NCBI RefSeq assembly: GCF_032362555.1
Contig: NC_083508.1
Coordinates: forward strand, 7,779,001-7,843,000
Reading direction: 5' to 3'
Source: Amyelois transitella
Taxonomy: Eukaryota > Arthropoda > Insecta > Lepidoptera > Pyralidae
DNA: 64,000 nucleotides
In this document: piece by piece, positions 25,801 to 33,837 of the stretch
Layout: each line of letters begins with the position of its first letter
Numbering within the stretch: position 1 is the first letter of the stretch
Position numbers and translations under genes: made by a program
The notes under the pieces: model-generated
What the model was told of the DNA's origin: nothing
Databases searched by the model: none
Seen by the model: the letters and a program-made list of their open reading frames with translations, nothing else

Positions 25801-28800
25801 AAAAAATTATCTTTCTGAATAGTGTCCGGGGTACGACTTTAGAACTCACTTTTTGCTGATGTTTAACGCGAATATTTTGGGTCTTTCATTTTGCCGAAAG
25901 GATTTTTCGTTTTGGTTTTTTACCAGATGAAGCAGTATTATACCTTTTTATTACTACCTTGCAGCTGTTAGTGGTTTCCAAAAGTTATAATATAAACTTA
26001 TTTTTCCAGGCAGTGGAGAACTTCTTCGAGTGACCCTCCTCACCCCGGAACAATGCCGTTCGGGTCCTCTCCGTCGCGTAGCTTTACCAGGAAAAGGCGA
26101 CATGAAGACCCCAGCTAACATCAAGAACATACCTGGAGCTTTGGCCAGTGCTGCGGCGAGTGTGGACGTGGATTTCAGTGGTGGAGATATACCGCAAAGA
26201 CCTGACACTCCTCAGAACGATGATATTATGGCCCGTGGCGGATTGAGGTCGGGGTTGGCTGAGATTGGAGATATGATAAAAGGTAAGTAAAATGATCTGG
26301 AATATTTTAAGATGACTTGACTTTTACAACATGCATGTTAACCTAGTGCTTCTACTGATACCTTTTTACAGGGTACCGGATGCCAGACGAGAGTTCTGTT
26401 TTGTCTGACTAACATCATCCTGGATCATAGGCATAGGCTTATCTCAGAATCAAAGTGGACTCAACAGCGACGAACTAGAAGAATGTTGGAATGATATCTC
26501 CTGTTTTATTTCAGGTCACTCCTCAATGAAGGACGAGAACAACCGCGAGCCGATAGTCCAGCCTCAACAATACGGCTCCATCTTCCGCAACAGCCCACCG
26601 CACCACGCACCGCAACCACATGTTACGCCCGTCGAAATTGGTAATAAACGTCAACTACTCATAAAAAAACTACATTATGCATACTTTCGATAACATTTCA
26701 TAATAATTTATTCTTCTTTTCAGGAATGTATGTTCTACTAGGCGCATTCTGTTTCGCGATTGTGGTAAGTAAAATTTTCAACTATAAGTACTCGTAACAC
26801 GATACATACTAAGCAAAGTTTTAAGTTATCAAGATATATACTTACTTAATGTACGCTCCAGCCAAAATATTGTTACCTATTGTGTGATTGAATAAAACCT
26901 TTTCAACTTCCTCGACAGGTGTTCGTAGTATCATGCGTGGTATACGCGTCCCGCCTCAAGCCTGTGGGTGCTGAGTCCAGCCCGGGCGGTGCTCGCGGGC
27001 TGCCCGCACTTGCCGAAGGCGGGCGGCTTCAAGTCGCTGGGCTCGTTGGTACTACGTTAGGGTTAGCTCGGGACAAACAAACGAGGGATTCCACTACTAA
27101 CGCTCATGATTGGGTGTGGCTTGGTAAGTAACACAAGGCTTAATTACCTACTGAAGGGGTTTTAGATAAATGGATGTCTAGATCATTCTCCTCTCTTTGT
27201 TTGACCACGATCCTAGATTGTAAAATGGTAAGTCAGGTTTTTACACGAACCGACTTTTGACTGGCTTCCGCAACTTTTGCAGGGGAACATACATATATTG
27301 GATCGTAGTTTCACATTCAATGGCCTGAATGTGTAGGTTTCCTCAAATAGTTCTCTCTCACCGTAAATACATCGAACCAAAGTAATGTACATAACTCTAG
27401 ATGCCTACGCCATTATTATTATCTTTTTGGCATGTATGAGTTGCACTACCGACTGACATATGATGTCAAACCAGCACTTAAAATTGATATCAACCTTAAA
27501 TGAGATAATTTAAATTACAGGACGTGCGACGATAGAACGCAACGGTAACCGCCACCCAGCCAACCGCAGCTCAGCCCAGCCTCCAGACAACGCGAATGCC
27601 AACGAAATGCGTATCACGGCCAATCCTTTAAACTACAATTATGTGGACCCTGATGATGCTATCAGAGACAACGGGAATGTCATGGTGACAAGCTTCGATA
27701 ACCCCAACTCGATTGAGCTGCCCTCACAGAACGATAGGAGAGTGATCGATTCGACGACATACTGCAAAAAATCGTCGCGACATAATCGGAGCCACTCAGG
27801 AGACGGGCATTGGCAGTAAGTAATTATTATAATAGCTAGGTGTAATATAAGAAAAGAAACGAAAAAAGAATCACGCCCAATCCCCTAAAATACACACAAC
27901 ATAGATCACGATGACGCTATCAGAGACAACGGGCACGTTATGGTCTCAAACTCGACCAAACTACAGAACGATAGGAGAGTGATAAATTCGTGTCCACTGT
28001 ACATATTACACCAACGTTGCACCACTTCACTTTTTTATTTTTATATACTTACCCCCTATATTTTTTACATCTTTAGTTACAGTTGATAACAGATGCGTAC
28101 CGTAGATGAGTTATAATTTAATCGTTTTGGTCCTCAGGGCGGATGGTCCCAACCAAGACGACTACCGGCCTCCAGTGCCGCCACATCGCAACTCATCTTC
28201 TACTCCTCAACCCCAGCTGCCACCACCACGGAACCCCAAAGTGAGTTGCAGAACTGGTGTACTTATGTAGTGAAGTTGATGTTGAAGTTATTGAAATAGT
28301 ACCAATCTTTTCTACAACCACAGATTGTAGAAAGAGTACAATTACAAAAGCAAACAAATTGGACAGAACAGTTGGTCTACTACCCCGGACTGACAAAATG
28401 CGGCCTGTTGTTACGCCATCTTTTCTTTTCCAATTTTTTTTTACTTTTGATAGATCCTTCAGTCATGTGGAAAATTAATCAATTATTTAATAATTGTGTA
28501 TACCTACTTCTTTATATATATATATCTTCACAAGTGGAAAGAGAAAAGTTGGAAAGCGAATTCCAGGCCCCAGAAGCATTATGGTGCAACACGCAAGGAT
28601 GAGAGTGAGATTAGGGTCTTCATAAATATGATCTGTTAGTCTCATGTGCTATTTATCATTCAACTTGCTGTGTGTAAATCTTTAGCTATGTAAACTATGC
28701 TTCGTTTCAGATTTTACCCGAAACTGTCATGCCACCATCGCGAAGGAACCACTCCCGGAATCACCATAAACGACACGACCGCGATCATGACTCCCGGAGG

Positions 28801-30510
28801 TCCCCGGAACATGGTCGCCGCACAGACAGGTAAAATAAAACTTTATAACATATAAAAATTTCATTTATTTATTTTACTTACCATCTGATACCGGTTGTTG
28901 GGACATTTATTTCCCCAACCGACACTGAGGTGTCGTTAAAAAAGCTTTTTTATAAATGTTTCCCGTTATTGGTAACTATTATTCGGCTGTGACTTAAAAT
29001 ATACTTCCATACTTTCAGAATTATTGATTTGAACAAAGCTGACGCACCTTACTTATCGAGCCGAGACGTGAAACGAGATTCGAACCCGCTATCCCACGAA
29101 CTAGCCGACAACCCTGTAGAAAAGCTTACCAACAAGGAGGACTGCTCCCGCCTCTTCGAATTCGACAATGACGCTCCCCTCGTGATGGAAAACAAGGATT
29201 ATCGGGAGATCGTTGGGCTCAACAGAGGCACTGACGACTCCCGCCGCACCTTCGCTAAACCACAGAGCCCAGACTACATGCATGACTCCGGAATAGGTGT
29301 GTTTTAACTTTGTGTTACAAATGAGGTTTATTTTAGTGGAAGAAAAATAAGATTTGATAATACAATATGCCCATAATCTAGAATATAGGTACAAAGTACC
29401 AAGAACTAAGTACGACCAGTAGTTTCAGCCAAGCAATGTTGGTCGGTCTCAGACTAAGAATTTTTAGAAATCTGACATAACTAAGTTTGTAATATCAATG
29501 ACATCAATACTCTAATGTACATAGTCCATGGAATAAGTTCGTTTGTTTTAACAACATTTTATTTTTGTAATGTAATGTGAAAACAATCATAATTATTTCA
29601 TCACGACAGGATTACCTGAAGTGCAGATGAGGCACAAAAGGGTGAAAGAGCCAAAAGGCGACTTTGTTGAGGCTTCAAATCAAACTAAAGGTGAGTTACT
29701 TTTAAGAATGTCATGAACAACTTACATTACCTATTCATAGAATAATCCAAACTTCATAGAGGAGTGGTGAAACATCTTAAATGTTTCACATTTATTATAT
29801 ACCTATTAGCGTATTAGGTATTGCAAAATAATCTGGAATGTACCTATATTAAGTATTATATATTGAGTATGATCAACGGCATGTGTGGTCGCAGACAGCA
29901 GTTCCCCGGAGGTGAAGCGTGCCACCATCGTGGGGAACCCCATGTACTCGCGCGGCGGCCCCGAGCCGGAGCCGCTCGGCATCGACGATCTCCACATGGA
30001 CTACGACCAGATCATGCACTATTTCCACAACCTCAAGGTATAAGCACACGCCGTCCCACCACGCTTCTAGTGTAGATGTTGCTGACGCTTCCGGCGCCCG
30101 CCGCGCGAACTATCATACGTATCTCGATGTTCGATGTACCTATCTATCTAACTCTCTTATGAATACAGCCTAAATTTTGATGCATTTAAAACGAATAGCG
30201 TAGTTTTGTATGAGTACCTACGTTTTATACAAATATACATTAATGCCATGCAGTATTCTTAAATAAGATACTATTAAGATTATCTTTAAGTACTATCACA
30301 ACCCTGCAGCCAATCTCAACTTCAGGCATTAGCCTAACACTTTAGCACCCTTCACTATTCTAACCTGCCACTCATTCTATCATCAATGTAGAGTGCTAGA
30401 GGGCAGTCACTAGATGTAATGTGTGAAACTCACTTTACTGTAAATCCTTTTCGCTGCAGAAACCTGACTTATGTCTGTTTTCAAATTTTTCGCAGGAATC
30501 AAACGCCTGA
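9088..30510 (+). CDS. TMEM132: TMEM132-family single-pass neural adhesion protein (spliced, 21 exons)
   Basis: TMEM132 proteins are type I membrane proteins with immunoglobulin-like and cohesin-like ectodomain modules, linked to neural adhesion. Coding exons: 9088-9187 (putative), 11319-12150, 14970-15116, 16457-16724, 19241-19384, 20435-20609, 21711-21859, 24135-24336, 25015-25190, 25502-25670, 26010-26282, 26515-26640, 26724-26764, 26919-27123, 27521-27815, 28138-28240, 28711-28829, 29019-29296, 29610-29690, 29895-30037, 30496-30510. Every junction is GT-AG and in phase, totalling 4041 nt and 1346 residues. Family signatures include WEVLNTAVLTGRQVSQAMKV, SSCSSVYVDGSEIRGSSNAS and FTVWMPESPLEIDVDDNRLS. 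One membrane helix lies near residues 922-944, and the tail is about 400 residues. Vertebrate members are roughly 1000-1100 aa, so this one is long, mainly in the tail. Exon 1 and the exact C-terminus are the uncertain parts. The Drosophila relative is, from memory, detonator. Confidence 0.92.
10783..11010 (+). repeat. family A repeat, long copy in TMEM132 intron 1
   Basis: It runs from CCCATGGATGTCGTAAAAGG through AACCTGTCACTATTTGAATC and CAGCTGAACG to TAGACGTGACTG and a TATG run. An internal segment (GGCCACGTTCAG) is slightly rearranged against other copies. The rest of intron 1 (9188-11318) shows no gene. Confidence 0.75.
11319..12150 (+). CDS. TMEM132: TMEM132 exon 2: N-terminal ectodomain
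   Basis: This is the largest exon (832 nt). It follows a pyrimidine tract and acceptor TTGTTACAG and ends at donor CAG|GTTAGT. It encodes the first ectodomain portion, with FENKDSGFFLKHTARW near its start and HIHLPFVVRR-like sequence (RIHLPFVVRRDSTHDVGH) near its end, typical of the TMEM132 N-terminal region. GC content and codon choice are strongly unlike the flanking introns. It leaves phase 2 (AG), and the A at 14970 completes the arginine codon. Confidence 0.92.
12151..14969 (+). other. TMEM132 intron 2
   Basis: The intron is bounded by GTTAGT and CCTATAG. Two interspersed repeats lie inside, about 13345-13480 (TATACATATAATAAATCTGT type) and 14519-14709. Small open frames at 12358-12624 and 12766-13206 have no recognisable family and no splice context. 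Confidence 0.6.
14519..14709 (+). repeat. interspersed RTE-like repeat
   Basis: It begins CTACAAATATTATAAATGCG, contains CTGCTGAACCGATTACGATG and GAAATTTGGTATGTAGGTAG, and ends in GGCGGCCTCTAGT. It is nearly collinear with the copy at 53359-53565. Confidence 0.75.
16736..16875 (+). repeat. family B repeat fragment directly after TMEM132 exon 4
   Basis: Motifs GGACGGGAAGGCCAGAAGAC and ATGAAAAAAGTTATGAATGA recur (with divergence) in the other family B copies. It starts about ten bases past the donor of exon 4, so it is intronic. Confidence 0.5.
17066..17185 (-). repeat. family B repeat
   Basis: On the plus strand it reads (CATA)n, AATCACGCCTCTTTCCTAGA, GGGGTAGGCAGAGACTACCT, then CACGATCTCTGCATATTTCC. 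Plus-strand relatives are at 21334 and 35655. The remainder of this intron (16725-19240) shows nothing I can name. Confidence 0.7.
21334..21446 (+). repeat. family B repeat in TMEM132 intron 6
   Basis: It contains AGTTATGAATGTAGATAAAG, GTATGCAGAGATCGTGGG and AAAGAGGCGTGAAT, collinear with 35726-35845. Confidence 0.65.
21455..21690 (-). repeat. family C repeat just upstream of TMEM132 exon 7
   Basis: On the plus strand it reads GGCGTTAGTGCCGGTTTCAT, then GATTCAGTAAGTCGGGTA, and near the end ACTAATGTACATGAGATTCA. It ends about 20 bp before the exon 7 acceptor at 21710. Confidence 0.6.
22372..22525 (+). repeat. 5' half of an older RTE-like repeat split by a SINE
   Basis: It begins ACTAGCTGTTGCTAAAAGCG and reads to about 22525, where the SINE starts. 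The likely continuation is after the A-tract at 22820 (ACATGCCAAATTTTAGCCAA and CCGTTCAGTAGC). It is an insertion of one repeat into another. Confidence 0.5.
22526..22819 (+). repeat. young tRNA-derived SINE (family D) with a 65-base A-tail
   Basis: The tRNA-like head shows an A-box-like TGGCGCAGCGGTAGCGCG and a good B box, GGGTTCGAATCCC. The body reads GATTGGCCTGGGTCTTGGAT ... CTTACTTCGAGGCTAACTCA, and the tail is uninterrupted A from 22755 to 22819. The long pure A-run suggests a recent insertion. It sits in TMEM132 intron 7, in the sense orientation. Confidence 0.9.
24366..24610 (-). repeat. family A repeat, full-length copy in TMEM132 intron 8
   Basis: On the plus strand it runs (CATA)n, TAAGGGGTAGACAGAGCCAA, GAGATTCAAATAGTGACAGG, GCTAGCCCATCGCCTAAAAG and ends in TTGGTGCCGGGAATCACACG. 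This is the reverse complement of the copy at 45250-45495. Confidence 0.75.
26724..27123 (+). CDS. TMEM132: TMEM132 exons 13-14: transmembrane segment
   Basis: The membrane helix is split by a small intron (26765-26918). Exon 13 (26724-26764, only 41 nt) encodes MYVLLGAFCFAIV and exon 14 (26919-27123) continues VFVVSCVVYASRLK, giving about 23 hydrophobic residues followed by a basic stop-transfer. This places everything upstream outside the cell and everything downstream in the cytoplasm. The rest of exon 14 is Gly/Ala-rich juxtamembrane sequence ending in HDWVWLG, the start of the conserved TMEM132 cytoplasmic region. Confidence 0.93.
27521..27815 (+). CDS. TMEM132: TMEM132 exon 15: cytoplasmic tail with a WIRS-like motif
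   Basis: The encoded tail segment includes ITANPLNYNYVDPDDAI and then NVMVTSFDNPN. VTSFDN (about residues 1058-1063) fits the WAVE-complex-binding WIRS pattern (hydrophobic, any, T/S, F/Y, any, any). TMEM132 proteins have been linked to the WAVE complex, so a role in actin coupling is a reasonable inference. The exon ends in phase 2 (CA) and is completed by G at 28138. A decayed copy of its middle lies in the next intron. Confidence 0.9.
27870..27990 (+). pseudogene. decayed partial copy of TMEM132 exon 15 in intron 15
   Basis: This stretch parallels exon 15 from 27613 onward. ATCACGCCCAATCCCCTAAA matches ATCACGGCCAATCCTTTAAA. GACGCTATCAGAGACAACGG matches GATGCTATCAGAGACAACGG. CAGAACGATAGGAGAGTGAT is identical in both. 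A one-base length change before GCTATCAG shifts the frame, and a stretch in the middle (the counterpart of GATAACCCCAACTCG) is missing. It therefore cannot substitute for exon 15. I saw no matching splice sites. It is a tandem partial exon duplication that has degenerated. Confidence 0.8.
29895..30510 (+). CDS. TMEM132: TMEM132 exons 20-21: canonical C-terminus
   Basis: Exon 20 (29895-30037) encodes VGNPMYSRGGPEPE, with an exact NPxY motif (NPMY, about residues 1309-1312), and then MDYDQIMHYFHNLK. Failure to splice its donor would end the protein at once (AAG GTA TAA). Splicing to the acceptor CGCAG at 30495 adds ESNA and a TGA at 30508-30510. The short last exon sits in phase with the rest, and I think ...YFHNLKESNA is the family-type end, although I cannot align it here. 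Confidence 0.8.
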
Positions 30511-30816
30511 GTAGAGCAGATCATTGCAAAGATCCGGCAGATATTGTCTACGTTTAAATATCAGCATATCATCAAAGCTCCTCCAATCGACGTATACAAT
30601 GCGCCCCCCGCCACGGCCGGGGCCGGCCTCGAGGATAGTACCATTGACAGACACAACAACAACGCGTTGCCGACCGACGCACACATTTACCAAAACGTTA
30701 ACAACGGTAACGCGGTCGCGCCCGCCACGCTTTGCGATTCCATCGCGCACAAAAACATTTTCATGACAAAACAACTGGAATTCCTATTGGAACACTTGAG
30801 CGAAGCTTACGAATGA
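30511..30816 (+). CDS. in-frame extension beyond the TMEM132 stop (alternative C-terminus)
   Basis: After the TGA at 30508 the same frame stays open for 101 more codons to the TGA at 30814-30816, from VEQIIAKIRQILSTFKYQ to LEFLLEHLSEAYE. Codons are strongly G/C-ending like the TMEM132 exons, and sequence turns AT-rich just after 30816, marking a coding boundary. Two further AGs, ending at 30519 (GAGCAG) and 30540 (CGGCAG), are both in phase 0 with exon 20. Choosing either would skip the stop and give a tail about 90 residues longer. Stop readthrough is the other route, though TGA followed by GTA is not the leakiest context. Confidence 0.6.
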   Translation, partial: VEQIIAKIRQILSTFKYQHIIKAPPIDVYNAPPATAGAGLEDSTIDRHNNNALPTDAHIYQNVNNGNAVAPATLCDSIAHKNIFMTKQLEFLLEHLSEAYE

Positions 30817-32640
30817 ATTTGTTCGATGTCAATGTATTATCCTCAAACAATATATGTCTATATTTGGATCCTTGCAGTGATCGGAAACGAAAATATTCAA
30901 ATGTAACTGATTTATACATATATACTATCGTTAAACGTATATACTCTAGTCATCTACAAAGCTGCACATATTTAAAAACCTAATAGAAAATAATTGTGTG
31001 CATGTAGTTAAATACTCATTATGTCAATGATATTAGATATATATATATAATATACTTACTTAAACATGCAATGTGTTAAATGTATGATTGAAGTCCTCCA
31101 AACGATGCGGACCCTCAACTTGTAATTCTTGCCTACGGCAACAACCTTGACGCTGCCACTTATAGTCCCACACCAAATAAAGAATGACTTTGCATTTGCT
31201 CTAGATTTGTAAATATCTTTCCACTAGAAGGTAAATACGCTACCTCACGTTTATCTTATAGCTTAGCTTATTATTATTTAACTTGTTTTGTTCGAATCAG
31301 TAAGTTACTTCCACGAATTGAGGAACGCTGAAATTAGTTTTTAAGACTGCAAAAGCCAGTGTTTAGGGAATTAATCATAGCGTTAAGATAGATTTAAATC
31401 ACAGAACTAGTCAAATATATTGTAATACTAACTAACAAGAGCTACTGTTTTGCTCAAAGCTGTTATACTTTTCTCCGTTAACACTGCCGTAACGCCCAGA
31501 TACATACTTAATTGACATATCTACGGTAATAACTATGTAAGAAAAAAAAATGATTACTTACATTTTTTTTGTTGAAATACTAACTTGAAAACCAATGAGC
31601 TCATTGCAACGCTAATTGTTTTCAAGTAGCTGTACTAATTTCAGTTCATTACTCTATAACCGAATATCCAAAACCTTTAGATGAACTGGTGATGAGTATA
31701 ATACAATTTAGTTAAAGATAAAAGTATATTAAAATTTTGCGAATTATCGAACAAAGAGAATGGTTTTAACTTGTGATAAAATGACTGCTACTTACGATTG
31801 ATTTTATATGCGGTCTATTTTATAAATAAAAAGCCATATCATATTATGAAATTAGCGCTTGTATGATATTGTAAACACTATATTATTTATTGAAGATGTA
31901 CATTGCATTTACTCGGTAAGATTAGTTCATTAGGCTTTGTAAATATTGTTATGACGTTATATAATTTATAGATATGTGAAGGGGACAAATCAGTAATAGA
32001 AATGAATGTGGTAGAGTCGCTTAACATAATTATGGAAAGAGTAGACTTGCACACTATATTGAAAATGTTTCATGTCTGTTACAGTACACATAAGTAACTA
32101 GTGTATGTTTTGATCTCGTAATTGTGTATTGATGTGATCCTAAATAGTTCAGAAGACGTCAGAAAATATGTTATTTTAGTGGAATAGGCGACCAGTTATT
32201 GAAGCATTTTGTGTATCAGTTAATTCCTTGTATACTGAACGCATTGTAAACAAGATAATCTAAATTATTGTACGGCTACCATGAGTTTTGCTTGTCTAGA
32301 ATCACTAGGGCGGATAGTTAAGACATTTATGAATTATACACAAGTTTTTCACAATAATCTTTAGGGATGTTGCAAAATAAAAACTTATGGTAGCTTTACT
32401 ACTAGTGTGTTGTTTGGCTTTCGTCGTTAGGTTAGGGAAGAGTCACAAGATGTAAGTACTCTACGCTGTAGTATTTGTTACTGTAACATTTGTTTTTGTT
32501 GAGTTTTTGCCATAATATATAAGAAAGGAGTTTATAAATAAATTATTGCTACAAGGTTTATATACATGTATGCAAACTGAGGCTTGTCACGAAATCCTTT
32601 CATAAAATGTCAAATTTAATAAACCATTATTAATTAATAT
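30817..32640 (+). other. likely TMEM132 3' UTR
   Basis: AT-rich sequence without a coding frame follows the last open frame. AATAAA signals occur at 31176-31181, 31825-31830 and 32376-32381, with another AAATAAA near 32536, so several polyadenylation sites are possible. Long 3' UTRs are common for neural insect genes. The exact end cannot be told from sequence. Confidence 0.55.
31176..31181 (+). terminator. AATAAA polyadenylation signal, candidate for TMEM132
   Basis: This is the first canonical signal after the TMEM132 stop codons, within ACACCAAATAAAGAATG. Confidence 0.45.
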
Positions 32641-32717
32641 GAAAGTTTACTTTATGTTATCCTTATATAACCTACATAATGTCTTATATCATTGTTTTAC
32701 CATCGCATAATCAAGTC

Positions 32718-33740
32718 TTCTTTGTTCTGGTGTTAGTCCCGGTTATATCCTCATCTTTTTAGAGGGGAGCTCAGGTGCACCTTTATACCGTGATTTGCGT
32801 AAGCCAGGTTTTATACAAAGCGACAAAGCGAAATTAACCCATTTTGAATCATGGTAAAAGCTGGACTAGATAAATGTGCCTATTTTTTTGTTTTCAATTT
32901 TTTTTAAATTTGAGTTGGGAGTTGAGATCCGGGAAAAATACGGTACTTGAAAGTATATCTTGTGTTCCTCTTGGCTTTAGTCGCGGTTCAGTGGTGAGGA
33001 CACCACTCTGGAGAGGTGCCAGGGGTATGCCTTTTAACCATGGATTCTGGATTGGGTGAGTCAAGTTTTTACACGAAGCAATTCCCATCTGACCTCCGCA
33101 ACCTTTGCAGGTAAACCTAACCCGCACTGGCTCGATCATGGTGACCCATCCAGTTGCCTTTATGTGCAGGTTTCCTCACGATGTTTTTTCTCAGCGTAAG
33201 TGCATCGGTTAATATTCAAACTAATGTACATAACTCCTAAAATAGTTTTTTTTGTTTTCAATTTTTTTTAAATTTGAGTTGGGAGTTGAGATCCGGGAAA
33301 AATACGGTACTTGAAAGTATATCTTGTGTTCCTCTTGGCTTTAGTCGCGGTTCAGTGGTGAGGACACCACTCTGGAGAGGCGCCCGGGGTATGCCTTTTA
33401 ACCATGGATCCTGGATTGGGTGAGTCAAGTTTTTACACGAAGCAAATCCCATCTGACCTCCGCAACCTTTGCAGGTAAACCTAACCCGCACTGGCTCGAT
33501 CATGGTGACCCATCCAGTTGCCTTTATGTGCAGGTTTCCTCACGATGTTTTTTCTCAGCGTAAGTGCATCGGTTAATATTCAAACTAATGTACATAACTC
33601 CTAAAATAGTTCATAGTCAAGTACACGGCCAAGGTGGAATTCGAACCTGTGCCTTTCTGCGCGAACCTGCGTTTTCTGCCTTCTGTCAAGCATTTAAACC
33701 GGGCACCTTACCCATTCGCCCACCGATGCTCTATAATCTA
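32718..33740 (-). repeat. family C repeat cluster (tRNA-like SINE sense on the minus strand)
   Basis: The plus strand reads GTTAGTCCCGGTTATATCCT at 32735, and the fullest copy ends near 33740 with CACCTTACCCATTCGCCCAC. Read on the minus strand, that end starts GTGGGCGAATGGGTAAGGTG (A-box-like) and later has CAGGTTCGAATTCCACC (B-box-like). I therefore infer a tRNA-derived SINE transcribed leftwards. The cluster contains a tandem duplication, listed separately. Confidence 0.6.
32885..33612. repeat. 364-bp tandem duplication, two near-identical copies
   Basis: Copy 1 is about 32885-33248 and copy 2 about 33249-33612. The period of 364 bp is fixed by the anchor CGGTACTTGAAAG at 32941 and 33305. 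I count only about four substitutions, for example GGTGCCAGGGG versus GGCGCCCGGGG, and GCAATTCCC versus GCAAATCCC. Open frames of 81 codons on the minus strand in each copy are by-products of the repeat, not genes. It is either a recent local duplication or an assembly artefact. Confidence 0.9.
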
Positions 33741-33837
33741 GGCATTGTTGAAAATGAGGCGATCAAATTACCAAAAGCCATCTCTATTTACATAACACAT
33801 ATATATTCAACTAGTAAAATATCTAATGACTACTAAA

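Noticed and set aside
30499-30774. Minus-strand frame and a second plus-strand frame (30524-30766) at the end of TMEM132
   Set aside because: Only the frame in phase with TMEM132 has matching splice phases and G/C-ending codons; the others follow from GC content.
32894-33503. Two almost identical 81-residue minus-strand proteins
   Set aside because: They arise from the tandem duplication of a family C repeat; there is no gene signature.
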